NCBI GenBank assembly: GCA_015522635.1
Contig: WALW01000019.1
Location: forward strand, 1-64,000
Length of the DNA stretch: 64,000 nucleotides
Source of the DNA: Candidatus Tiamatella incendiivivens
GTDB lineage: Archaea; Thermoproteota; Thermoprotei_A; Sulfolobales; Acidilobaceae
Reading direction: 5' to 3'
Below, piece by piece: positions 28,101 through 36,878 of this stretch. The notes under the pieces are model-generated. The model did no database searches. It was given only the letters and a program-made list of their open reading frames with translations, and had not been told where the DNA came from. Each line of letters starts with the position of its first letter. The stretch's first letter is position 1. The position numbers and the translations under genes are program-made.

Positions 28101-29750
28101 GTGAGAAGAAAGGAAAGAGCAATGTCAACTACGGCTATAGCGGCCATTATAGTCATACTCATAATAATTGGTGTAGTTGCTGCTTACTTCGCGACTAAAA
28201 GCGGAGGACCAGCCACTACAACCCAGACAAGCACAACTTCACCTATTGGAACGCAGACAACGACGTCAACTGCTCAAGCAAAGTTTAAGGACACACTGGT
28301 TATAGGCGTCACGGATAAAGTTACTGATCTTGATCCATCAAACGCTTACGACTTCTACACATGGGAAGTACTCTACAACGTTATGAGTGGACTAGTTAAA
28401 TACAAGCCTGGAACTTCTCAAATAATCCCAGACCTCGCGACAAACTGGACTGTATCACAAGGTGGTAAAGTATGGACATTCAACCTAAGACACGACGCTA
28501 AATTCGCCGATGGAACACCATGCACTGCCCAGGATGTTGTGAGAAGCATTAAGAGGGTAATGACTATACAGGGCGATCCTTCATGGCTTGTAACGTCCTT
28601 CGTTCAGGACGTTAAAGCCCTAAACGATTATACAGTGCAGTTTACATTGAAGAAGCCCGTTAGCTACTTCCTCGCACTCCTAGCAACACCGCCATACTAC
28701 CCTGTAAGCCCGCAATACCCGAATGATAAGATAGTCAGCGACGCTACATGGGGTGGCTGTGGACCGTATATGATTCAGAGTTGGGAGAGGGACGTACAAC
28801 TAGTCCTTAAAGCGAATCCATACTATTATGGGCCCAAGCCTAAGACTGAGACTATTGTCATAAAGTTCTATAGTGATGCAAACAGCCTCGAACTAGCTCT
28901 AAGAAACCATGAGATAGATATAGCTTGGAGAACGTTAAACCCTGAACAAATACAGAACTTTAAGAAAGACCAGAACTTTAAGGTTATAGAAGTTCCTGGA
29001 AGCTTCATTAGATATGTTGTGGTTAACACTAAGATGAACCCGACGGATAATGTGCTTGTAAGGGAGGCACTAGCCGCAGCGATAAATAGAACAGATATAG
29101 CAAATACAGTATTTCTAGGAATGGTAGATCCTCTCTACAGCATGGTGCCTATGGGATTATGGAGTCACATTGATATCTTCAAAGACAAGTATGGAGACAA
29201 CAATATACAACTAGCCAAACAATTACTTACGAAGGCAGGATATAGTGAACAGAACAAGCTTGATATAACCCTCTGGTACACGCCGACACATTATGGCGAC
29301 ACTGAAGCAGACCTAGCACAGGTTCTGGCAAGCCAGTGGGAAGCAACTGGTATGATAAAGGTGAACATAAAGAGTGCAGAGTGGAGCCAGTATGTCAGCC
29401 AGCTCAGAAACGGCACTCAAATGGTTAGCCTCCTAGGATGGTACCCGGACTACATAGATCCAGACGACTATTTGACACCCTTCCTACATACAGTAGATAA
29501 CAAGTGGACTGGAACAGGATATAGTAATCCTCAAGTCGACAAACTCCTTGACCAAGCTTCAGTTCTAACAGATCTGAACCAGAGAACACAGTTATACGAT
29601 CAAGTGCAACAAATACTAGCTAATGATGCACCCTTCATCCCACTGATTCAAGGAAAACTGTTTATGGTAACAACTCCTAACGTTGGTGGCATAACTCTAG
29701 GACCTACTATGCTACTCCCATACTATCTATTATACGCTACAGCCGGCTAA
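28101..29750 (+). CDS. Peptide ABC transporter substrate-binding protein
   Basis: This 549-residue SBP_bac_5 (family 5) binding protein probably captures oligopeptides outside the membrane. The N-terminus is a hydrophobic anchor (about 10-28) followed by a Ser/Thr-rich linker (TTTQTSTTSPIGTQ), the usual archaeal arrangement. The binding domain follows with DLDPSNAYD, the ATNWTVSQGGKVWTFNLR block and YYPVSPQYP. The start is GTG 28101 with GGGTGAT upstream; an internal ATG at 28122 is a weaker choice. It heads a five-gene importer operon. Confidence 0.93.
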   Translation: MRRKERAMSTTAIAAIIVILIIIGVVAAYFATKSGGPATTTQTSTTSPIGTQTTTSTAQAKFKDTLVIGVTDKVTDLDPSNAYDFYTWEVLYNVMSGLVKYKPGTSQIIPDLATNWTVSQGGKVWTFNLRHDAKFADGTPCTAQDVVRSIKRVMTIQGDPSWLVTSFVQDVKALNDYTVQFTLKKPVSYFLALLATPPYYPVSPQYPNDKIVSDATWGGCGPYMIQSWERDVQLVLKANPYYYGPKPKTETIVIKFYSDANSLELALRNHEIDIAWRTLNPEQIQNFKKDQNFKVIEVPGSFIRYVVVNTKMNPTDNVLVREALAAAINRTDIANTVFLGMVDPLYSMVPMGLWSHIDIFKDKYGDNNIQLAKQLLTKAGYSEQNKLDITLWYTPTHYGDTEADLAQVLASQWEATGMIKVNIKSAEWSQYVSQLRNGTQMVSLLGWYPDYIDPDDYLTPFLHTVDNKWTGTGYSNPQVDKLLDQASVLTDLNQRTQLYDQVQQILANDAPFIPLIQGKLFMVTTPNVGGITLGPTMLLPYYLLYATAG

Positions 29751-29873
29751 CCTCATATGTAACCCGCTTTTTTACCAGTTAAACCTTACTTTGTTTTTCA
29801 GAGGAAACCGTTTCTTTTAATAACTCCAGATCGACTTGTGGTTAATTAGTTAAAGGGCTTACGGTGGGATCTC

Positions 29874-30890
29874 ATGGCAAGAGGTATTGGGCAATACATT
29901 CTAGTTAGATCACTAATGATTATACCAACAGTCCTTATACTGTACACCATAGTATTCTTCATCCTCAGAGTACTACCAGGAGACCCCATCACTGCAATAC
30001 TTGGAACGAAGAACATTCCACCTGAACAGCTTGCCGCCCTACGGAAACAGCTTGGTTTAGATCAAAGCTATGTTGCACAGTACTTCAACTACTTGTATAA
30101 TGTAGTCTTCCACTTAAACTTCGGTACTAGTATGGCTATAAGAGGGAGGCCTATATGGGAGGATATAAAAACAAGGTTCCCTAGAACATTAGAATTAACC
30201 CTATACGGCTTCACCATAAGCGTTATCCTAGGTGTTCTTACAGGACTCGTCGCGGCTAAGAAGGGAGGTAAAATAGACCTTTCCATGAGGCTCTACAGTA
30301 TAATAGCTTACACCCTATTCATACCATGGTTCGGACTTATGCTACAGTTAGTATTCGGTATATGGCTTGGTTGGCTACCTACTAGCGGTATACTAGATGC
30401 TGGAGTGCATATAAAGCACATTACCGGCATGAACACTGTAGACGCGTTACTAACAGGTAATTGGGTAGGATTCGTAAGCGCTATACGTCACATAATACTG
30501 CCTAGCTTAACCTTAGGCATTGTTTTAAGCGGTGCATATACCCGTCTTGTCAGAGCCAATGTTGCTGAAGCTCTTTCCATGGATTACATAAGAGCCTATA
30601 GAGTACACGGTATACCTGAGTATAAAGTAACGTACTACGCGTTGAAAAATGCGTTTGTTCCCATAGTTACATTGATGGGCCTCCAGTTCGCCATACTTCT
30701 AGGCGGTGCTGTTCTAACAGAGACAACATTCAGTTGGCCTGGAATGGGTAGGTATTTAGTTGAAGCTATTGAGAACAGGGATTACACTGCTATACAAGGG
30801 ACGGTTATATTCTTCGCCTTCCTAGTGGGATTGATAAGCTTGATCGTGGACGTGGTGTACGCGCTGATAGATCCTAGGATAAAGTATTAG
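29874..30890 (+). CDS. Peptide ABC transporter permease (DppB type)
   Basis: This is a 338-residue inner-membrane permease of the Dpp/Opp class. It has a first transmembrane helix at about 12-30, then VFFILRVLPGDPI and LGLDQSYVAQYFNYL typical of DppB, and the EAA loop ADNVxEAL-like segment VAEALSMDYIRAYRVHGIP. The remaining spans follow, ending YALIDPRIKY. ATG 29874 is preceded by GGTGGGA. Confidence 0.94.
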   Translation: MARGIGQYILVRSLMIIPTVLILYTIVFFILRVLPGDPITAILGTKNIPPEQLAALRKQLGLDQSYVAQYFNYLYNVVFHLNFGTSMAIRGRPIWEDIKTRFPRTLELTLYGFTISVILGVLTGLVAAKKGGKIDLSMRLYSIIAYTLFIPWFGLMLQLVFGIWLGWLPTSGILDAGVHIKHITGMNTVDALLTGNWVGFVSAIRHIILPSLTLGIVLSGAYTRLVRANVAEALSMDYIRAYRVHGIPEYKVTYYALKNAFVPIVTLMGLQFAILLGGAVLTETTFSWPGMGRYLVEAIENRDYTAIQGTVIFFAFLVGLISLIVDVVYALIDPRIKY

Positions 30891-30901
30891 AGGTGATATT
30901 A

Positions 30902-31747
30902 GTGTTCTACGAATACCTCTTGAGACCATTCCGCAAGGCTCCAGCCAGAGCGTTGTTACTCACAGGGCTAGTGATAGTCACTATAGTAATTATTATGGCG
31001 ATATTCGCTCCGTGGATAGCTCCGTACAATCCTGTTCAGAGGACCCCGGAAAGATTTTCTCCCCCCAGCTGGAAACATCTCATGGGAACCAATAAGCTGG
31101 GATACGATGTGTTTTCTAGAATAGTATACGGCTCCCGCGTAATTCTGGAGGTGGTTTTCATCGCAGCAATAATCTCGAGTTCGATTGGTATTCCAGTAGG
31201 ACTAGTATCCGGTTATTATGGCGGAAAAGCTGATAGAGCACTATCAATGATAATGGACTCTATCTACGCGTTTCCCAGCCTGATACTAGCTATAACAGTG
31301 GCAGCCATACTAGGACCAAGCCCTATGAATACCGCTCTATCAATTTCAGTAGTGTACATCCCAACGTACTTCAGAATGGTTAGAGGTAAGGTGATAGCAC
31401 TAAAAGGAACTCCTCTTATAGAAGCCCTCCAGAGTCTTGGCTTGAAAACGAAAAACATATTACTGAAGCATGTCACGCCGAATATTGCACCCACAATACT
31501 CGTGGTATTCAGCTTAAGCGTTGCTGATGCGATTCTTACTGAGGCAGGACTGAGCTTTCTAGGGCTTTCAGTCGTACCACCCACCCCTGACTGGGGTTAC
31601 GATCTAAGAGTAGGTAAATCATTCCTCACCGGAGGCTATTGGTGGCTCGTATTCTTCCCAGGCTTGATGATAATCTTGCTAGCTATAGGCTTCGCATTGA
31701 TCGGCGAAGCACTCTCAGAGAGATTTAACATTTCTAGGGAGGTGTAA
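30902..31747 (+). CDS. Peptide ABC transporter permease (DppC type)
   Basis: This is the second permease of the importer, about 281 residues. Diagnostic parts are the N-terminal helix, the KHLMGTNKLGYDVFSRIVYGSR block of DppC proteins, and the EAA region TPLIEALQSLGLKTKN followed by HVTPNI. GTG 30902 follows GAGGTG at 30891-30896; the GTG at 30893 belongs to that site. Confidence 0.94.
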   Translation: MFYEYLLRPFRKAPARALLLTGLVIVTIVIIMAIFAPWIAPYNPVQRTPERFSPPSWKHLMGTNKLGYDVFSRIVYGSRVILEVVFIAAIISSSIGIPVGLVSGYYGGKADRALSMIMDSIYAFPSLILAITVAAILGPSPMNTALSISVVYIPTYFRMVRGKVIALKGTPLIEALQSLGLKTKNILLKHVTPNIAPTILVVFSLSVADAILTEAGLSFLGLSVVPPTPDWGYDLRVGKSFLTGGYWWLVFFPGLMIILLAIGFALIGEALSERFNISREV

Positions 31748-31750
31748 GGA

Positions 31751-32722
31751 ATGGATACTATTCTAAGCGTCAAAGACCTTTCAGTATACTATTACACATT
31801 ATCGGGAGTAGTGAGAGCTGTAGACAATGTTAGCTTTGAGCTTGGAAAAGGGGAATGGATGAGTCTAGTAGGAGAATCCGGTTCGGGTAAAAGTACACTA
31901 GGGTTCGCCTTACTGAGACTGGTTCCTCCGCCAGGAAGAATAGTATCAGGCAAAATAATACTTGGAGGAACAGGGGTTACTAATCTTCCAGAAGGAGATA
32001 TGAGGAAGATTCGTGGAAGTAAAATTAGCATGGTTCTCCAAGATCCCCTGACCAGTCTTGATCCTCTAAGGAAGATCGGCGAACAATTGGAGGAGATTTT
32101 AGAGGTACACGACATAAAAGATGACGCTGAGAAGGAGCATAGGATCAAGGAGGCCATGAGAAACGTTGGACTCCCCTATGATTATATTGAATATTACCCC
32201 CATCAACTCAGCGGCGGTCAAAGGCAGAGAATAGCAATTGCTTCCAGTATAATACTTAATCCCAGCATACTGGTTGCAGATGAACCTACGACAGCTCTCG
32301 ACGTTATCGTCCAGAGCAAGATAATGGATTTACTCGATGACCTTAGGAGAAACCTTGGCATATCAATTATCCTCATTACACATGACCTGGCTTTGGCTTT
32401 AGAGCGTAGTGACAAAATAGCAGTAATGTATGCGGGTGAAATAGTTGAGGAAGCCTCTGGCAAAAGTATTGCCAGTGATCCCTTACATCCGTATACGAAG
32501 GGGTTAATTAACAGTATTCCCCGGCTTTATGGACCAAAGAATATCGAGGAGATCCCTGGTTTTCCTCCTGATCTGAGAGATCCTCCTCCTGGATGCAGGT
32601 TTCATCCAAGATGTAAGTATGCGATGGATGTTTGTAAGGAGAAGTCTCCGGATTATAGGATGATTGACGGTAGAAAGGTTCGTTGCTGGCTATATTCTAA
32701 GAGGGAGGATGGGGAGAATTGA
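31751..32722 (+). CDS. Peptide ABC transporter ATPase (DppD type)
   Basis: This 323-residue ATPase energises peptide import. It has Walker A GESGSGKST, a Q-loop at VLQDPLTSLDPL, signature LSGGQRQR, Walker B ILVADEPTTALD, and the C-terminal oligopeptide-transporter extension with the cysteines CRFHPRCKYAMDVC. ATG 31751 follows GAGGTG. Its end overlaps the start of the next ATPase gene by 4 bases. Confidence 0.95.
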   Translation: MDTILSVKDLSVYYYTLSGVVRAVDNVSFELGKGEWMSLVGESGSGKSTLGFALLRLVPPPGRIVSGKIILGGTGVTNLPEGDMRKIRGSKISMVLQDPLTSLDPLRKIGEQLEEILEVHDIKDDAEKEHRIKEAMRNVGLPYDYIEYYPHQLSGGQRQRIAIASSIILNPSILVADEPTTALDVIVQSKIMDLLDDLRRNLGISIILITHDLALALERSDKIAVMYAGEIVEEASGKSIASDPLHPYTKGLINSIPRLYGPKNIEEIPGFPPDLRDPPPGCRFHPRCKYAMDVCKEKSPDYRMIDGRKVRCWLYSKREDGEN

Positions 32723-33699
32723 GCCTGCTTGAAGTTAATGATCTAAAGAAATACTTCCCCGTAGAAGGAGGCGTCTTTGATAGAGTACTTGGAAGAGTGA
32801 GAGGTTATGTTAAAGCAGTGGATGGAATATCCTTCACCGTTGAAAGAGGAGAGACCTTGGGACTTATAGGCGAAAGCGGCTGCGGAAAGACTACTACCGG
32901 GAAAGTTGTTCTACGTCTTCTAGAGCCTACTGCTGGTAAGATAGTTTTTGACGATATGGATATCACTAGATTGAAGGGTGAGGGACTCAGGAGGCTCAGG
33001 CGGAGAATGCAAATGATATTCCAAGATCCGTTTGCCAACCTGGATCCGAGAATGCCTGTGGGAGATCAGATTGCTGAACCGCTTATAGAACATGGACTGA
33101 CGAGTGAAGAGGAGGCTAAGGAGTTCGCGTATAAGATGCTTAGCAGGGTTGGTTTGACCCCGGTGGAAGATTTCTATGAACGTCTTCCTCTTAACTTAAG
33201 CGGTGGTCAGAGGCAGAGGGTTGTCATCGCAAGGGCAATGTCGTTAAAACCTGATTTCGTAGTAGCAGATGAAGCCGTTAGTATGATAGATGTATCGATG
33301 AGGGCAAGCATAGTGAAACTCCTATTGGAATTCAAAAGAGAACTAAACCAAGCAATGATATTTATAACACATGACATTAGCATAGGCAGGCTAGTTGCCG
33401 ATAGAATAGCAGTAATGTATCTCGGGAAAATAGTGGAAATAGGTAGAACAGAGGACATCATTAATAATCCAGCCCACCCGTATACTCAAGCATTACTTGC
33501 AGCTGTCCCAACAATAGAGGATAAGAAGTTAAAGGTTAACATTAAGATAAAAGGAGAAGTAGCTGACCCGAAGAACGTTCCGCCAGGATGCAGGTTCCAC
33601 CCGAGATGCCCTTTAGCCTCAGATATATGCATGAAAGAAGAGCCGAGGATGATTGAGATCGGAAAAGATCACTTCGTAGCTTGTCATCATCATATTTAA
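32719..33699 (+). CDS. Peptide ABC transporter ATPase (DppF type)
   Basis: This is the second ATPase of the importer, 326 residues: Walker A GESGCGKTT, FQDPFANLDPR, signature LSGGQRQR, Walker B FVVADEAVSMID (Ala replaces Pro of the usual DEP, a common variant), and the CRFHPRCPLASDIC tail. TTG 32719 overlaps the preceding stop, which indicates translational coupling. Its last 4 bases overlap mtnA on the other strand. Confidence 0.95.
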   Translation: MSLLEVNDLKKYFPVEGGVFDRVLGRVRGYVKAVDGISFTVERGETLGLIGESGCGKTTTGKVVLRLLEPTAGKIVFDDMDITRLKGEGLRRLRRRMQMIFQDPFANLDPRMPVGDQIAEPLIEHGLTSEEEAKEFAYKMLSRVGLTPVEDFYERLPLNLSGGQRQRVVIARAMSLKPDFVVADEAVSMIDVSMRASIVKLLLEFKRELNQAMIFITHDISIGRLVADRIAVMYLGKIVEIGRTEDIINNPAHPYTQALLAAVPTIEDKKLKVNIKIKGEVADPKNVPPGCRFHPRCPLASDICMKEEPRMIEIGKDHFVACHHHI

Positions 33700-34787
33700 G
33701 GTTCTTTTACTCTCTTCAAATTCTCTGGGTACGGCGGATAAACTACTCCTTTTTCAGTTATGAAAGCTGTTACCAGGTCGGGAGGGGTAATATCAAATGC
33801 AAAATTATAGACCGGAACATCCTCCACTGTTATAAAGAGTTTACCCATAACTTTCCTAATTTCAACAGGGTTCCTTTCCTCTATTACAATACTCTCAGGA
33901 TCCATTGTTGCCTGAATAGTGCTCGTAGGGAGAGCTACATAGAAAGGTTTCCCCGCTCTCTTTGCAGATAGGGCTACCATATAGGTACCTATCTTGTTGG
34001 CAGTATGCCCTGTATATATAACTCTATCAGCCCCGACTATTACTACATCAGCCAAGCCTTTCGAGAGAACTAGCCCAGCTGTGTTATCGGTGATTAATCT
34101 AACGGGTATTCCTTCCTTCCACAGTTCCCAGACCGTCAGTCTGGCTCCTTGCAGTAATGGTCTTGTTTCATCTGCTATCACACTAATCTTCTTACCGTCA
34201 TACCATGCATATCTAATTACACCAAGGGCTGTCCCGAAACCGCTTGTTGCAACAGCACCTGCATTACAGTGAGTTAGGACAGTCATGCCTTCTTCTAGGA
34301 GTTTTGATCCATGCCTCCCCATCTCGATGTTAGAGGTTATATCTTCAACCATAAGGTTGATAGCTTCGTTTTCAACTGCAAATCTTATCTCATCGATATC
34401 GCCTTCTTCCGAGGCTTTCCTTGCAGCATTCCATATCTTGTCAAGTGCATAGAACAAGTTGTAGGCAGTAGGCCTTGTGTTTCTAAGTACGTTATATACT
34501 TCCCTAAACTTCGAAATGAAATCATCTATGCCTGTAGTTTTTAACCGATACGCTGCTGCGGCCATTCCGAATCCTGCCGTAACGCCTATAGCTGGTGCTC
34601 CTCTGACTTCCATGTCTTTGATTGCTATAGCTATTCTCCGATAATCCCCTGACTTATTGTAAACCTCTTCGTGTGGTAGAAGCCTCGTATCAAGCCATTC
34701 CAATTCCTTCTTATCCGAATGCCATATTAATGGCTTTATTTTTAGGAGCTCACCGTATTTATTGAATAAGTCATCTAGTGCCGACAT
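33696..34787 (-). CDS. mtnA: S-methyl-5-thioribose-1-phosphate isomerase (MtnA/aIF2B-like)
   Basis: MtnA isomerises methylthioribose-1-phosphate in methionine salvage. Family motifs are MEVRGAPAIGV, RNTRPTAYNLF, the catalytic-cysteine segment LTHCNAGAVATSGFG, ADETRPLLQGARLT, and the Asp segment VVIVGADRVIYTGHTANKIGTY. The chosen ATG 34787 (MSALDDLFNKY, about 363 residues) follows AAAGGTGG; longer forms extend into the promoter. The related ribose-1,5-bisphosphate isomerases are usually shorter, so MtnA is preferred. Confidence 0.9.
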   Translation of the reverse strand: MSALDDLFNKYGELLKIKPLIWHSDKKELEWLDTRLLPHEEVYNKSGDYRRIAIAIKDMEVRGAPAIGVTAGFGMAAAAYRLKTTGIDDFISKFREVYNVLRNTRPTAYNLFYALDKIWNAARKASEEGDIDEIRFAVENEAINLMVEDITSNIEMGRHGSKLLEEGMTVLTHCNAGAVATSGFGTALGVIRYAWYDGKKISVIADETRPLLQGARLTVWELWKEGIPVRLITDNTAGLVLSKGLADVVIVGADRVIYTGHTANKIGTYMVALSAKRAGKPFYVALPTSTIQATMDPESIVIEERNPVEIRKVMGKLFITVEDVPVYNFAFDITPPDLVTAFITEKGVVYPPYPENLKRVKEP

Positions 34788-34921
34788 TTTTTCCACCTTT
34801 AATCTAGGTATTGTATTTTTTATATTTGGTTTAATGGATATTATAACTGTGAATCTCATATCCTATGTAGTTAACAGTTCATAACAAGAAATGTCTAGAA
34901 CCACAAGGGGGGGGTTAATTA

Positions 34922-35422
34922 ATGGAAAACCATGTGGAAACCGTTCAGATCAAAGCTGAAATAGAATCAGATAAACTAAAGGTTATTGAATGCTTATCTG
35001 AAAGGCTATGTAGCAAACTAGAAGAGTACGGGAAAATTCAGGATAATGGTCTAGACGTATATGAGGCAGGATTCCTTGCCTATAAAGGCCTATTAGAGGT
35101 TAACGGTAAAACGGGAGAGGATGCTTTTGAAAAGATTCTTCCTCTAATCGATGACTTCCTCGTATTCCAGGTTTACCTAGACCTTAGAAAGAGAGGCAAG
35201 AGAGTCATAAGAGGTCCCATCAGGAGATCCCTTCTATTAATTGAAGGATCCCGTATCTATGAGATCCATGTACTAGGGGAAGGAGAGTTTACTACGCCGA
35301 AGGATATTGTAAAATTAGCTGAATATAGTAGCGTTAATGCAAGACATCCTGTTGTCGCAATAGTGGACTCCACTGGTATAATAACCTATTATACGATGAG
35401 AAAGAGTGATTCGATAAGATAG
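34922..35422 (+). CDS. tRNA splicing endonuclease-like structural subunit
   Basis: This is a 166-residue protein. The C-terminal half fits the tRNA-intron endonuclease fold: VYLDLRKRGKRVIRGP, then the strand YEIHVLGEG, and the terminal VVAIVDSTGIITYYTMRK, which resembles the end of EndA proteins. The catalytic Tyr, His and Lys positions do not seem to be retained (no histidine before the YEIHVL strand, NARH where the lysine is expected). This matches the non-catalytic beta subunit of the heterotetrameric crenarchaeal enzyme. The catalytic subunit is not in the window. Confidence 0.7.
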   Translation: MENHVETVQIKAEIESDKLKVIECLSERLCSKLEEYGKIQDNGLDVYEAGFLAYKGLLEVNGKTGEDAFEKILPLIDDFLVFQVYLDLRKRGKRVIRGPIRRSLLLIEGSRIYEIHVLGEGEFTTPKDIVKLAEYSSVNARHPVVAIVDSTGIITYYTMRKSDSIR

Positions 35423-35440
35423 GTGTAAAATAAACTTCGG

Positions 35441-35629
35441 GTGGTAGAAGCAAGATTAGAGTTGACTCCGGAGAGAATAGGAGAATATAGGTATGGGCCA
35501 AGTAGACTTCCATTGCTCGCGATAGTTGATGCCCACAAGGGTGATACTATAATTGCCTAGGGATTAGAGAAGTTAATTCGATTCAGCATCGTTAAAGGTG
35601 TTCTAGAAGGAGAAGGTTTTTTATATTGA
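35441..35629 (+). pseudogene. Short ORF interrupted by an in-frame TAG
   Basis: From GTG 35441 the frame encodes 39 protein-like codons (VEARLELTPERIGEYRYG, then PSRLPLLAIVDAHKGDTIIA), meets TAG at 35558-35560, and continues for 22 more codons (GLEKLIRFSIVKGVLEGEGF) to TGA at 35627-35629. Both halves look like real protein, and a single TGG-to-TAG change would explain the break. It follows the endonuclease-like gene in the same direction by 18 bases. The ribosome binding site is weak. I do not recognise the family. Confidence 0.45.
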
Positions 35630-35669
35630 GGTTTTAGAAGTGGCTCTCCTTTCTATTTTGTGAAAGCGG

Positions 35670-36776
35670 TTAAAGTGTAGTAGACGCCGCTTCTCCTAGC
35701 AGATTCACAACTCCGTTAACACCGTACTCTCTCAGGAGCCAAGGGGTAATGGCTAACCGTAAACCTTTACTTTGCAGGCACTTGTATATATTGTAACCTG
35801 ATTTACGCAGATTCCTGAATACCTTATTGATTTCACTGTGCAATAAACATACTATAGGTGTCTCTACATTATGGGGAACTGAATAATCATATTCAGATAA
35901 TTGTTCAACTATGCTCTTAGAGGCGTCCATCAATTTAGAAGCTAGTGACTCGATCCCGCCCTTATCCTCAATTCTTGCAAGACTTAAAGCTCCAGCGATA
36001 ATGGTCCAGCCTGGTCTGGTTCCCAGTAACCCGAACTGCCTACCACTTGGAATATATTCAGCTTCAAAGAAAAGATTCTCTAATAAGTCTGGGGTTGAAA
36101 CGAATAAAAACCCTGAGGGTGAGGGTGCCTCTGGAATCTTATGTAAATCTACAGTGTATGTCCTAACACAGTCATCTAATACTCTTGGAATCTTATGAGG
36201 AGTAAGACGTTTTTGTATTACGCCGGCAAAGGCACCGTCAACGTGGACTTTGGCGCCTAACCTACACGCAGTACTTGCAGCTTCTAACACGGGATCTATA
36301 AATCCTGTTTCAGTAGTGCCTATGGTTAACACGAGTAGGGATTTATCGTCCAAAGCATCCTCGAGTAAGTCGATCCTAGGAATATATCCTTTCTCTACAG
36401 TCAACCTAACGGGTTTCATTCCAAGGATCTCGGCAGTTTTCCAAATACTATAGTGTGCTGTTTCAAATGCAACAATCTTGCTAGCTCCCTTGATCTTAGC
36501 GAGGAAAGCTGCGAGAAAGTTACCTTCGGTCCCACCACTAGTTGCCATTCCAGGATATTTACTGGAAAACATCCATTCTGAGAGTTTCTTAGATATGTAT
36601 TCTATGGCCTTTCCGGTTGCTGGAAAGTCATTCAAGTCCCCTAGATTTTCATCGATAAACCCTATAGAGTCTCTGATTATCTGGGGGTCCGGATGGGGTA
36701 TCATTCCTCCCAGAACCGTTGGACCATTGAGTTTCTCTTCTAATAGTGTTTCCAGTAGTTTCTTGTATTCTCCCAA
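35670..36776 (-). CDS. mfnA: PLP-dependent tyrosine/aspartate decarboxylase (MfnA-like)
   Basis: MfnA-type enzymes decarboxylate L-aspartate to beta-alanine for coenzyme A, or L-tyrosine to tyramine. The 368 residues carry MATSGGTEGNFLA, the PLP-contact histidine in ETAHYSIWK, GTTETGFIDPV, the Asp in HVDGAFAG, and the PLP lysine in VDLHKIPEAPSPSG. In a non-methanogen the CoA role is the more likely one. The start is TTG 36776. Confidence 0.9.
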   Translation of the reverse strand: MGEYKKLLETLLEEKLNGPTVLGGMIPHPDPQIIRDSIGFIDENLGDLNDFPATGKAIEYISKKLSEWMFSSKYPGMATSGGTEGNFLAAFLAKIKGASKIVAFETAHYSIWKTAEILGMKPVRLTVEKGYIPRIDLLEDALDDKSLLVLTIGTTETGFIDPVLEAASTACRLGAKVHVDGAFAGVIQKRLTPHKIPRVLDDCVRTYTVDLHKIPEAPSPSGFLFVSTPDLLENLFFEAEYIPSGRQFGLLGTRPGWTIIAGALSLARIEDKGGIESLASKLMDASKSIVEQLSEYDYSVPHNVETPIVCLLHSEINKVFRNLRKSGYNIYKCLQSKGLRLAITPWLLREYGVNGVVNLLGEAASTTL

Positions 36777-36878
36777 ACCCGGATCCCCCTATATATCGCA
36801 CACCTGGATATAATCGGGGTGTATATAGTGTTATTAATAATAATGACCCATTCTAGTAAGAACCAGGTGAACATTAGT

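Noticed and set aside
35558-35560. TAG as a pyrrolysine codon
   Set aside because: Pyrrolysine is known mainly from methanogens and some bacteria; no pyl genes are in view, and other genes here use TAG as a normal stop.
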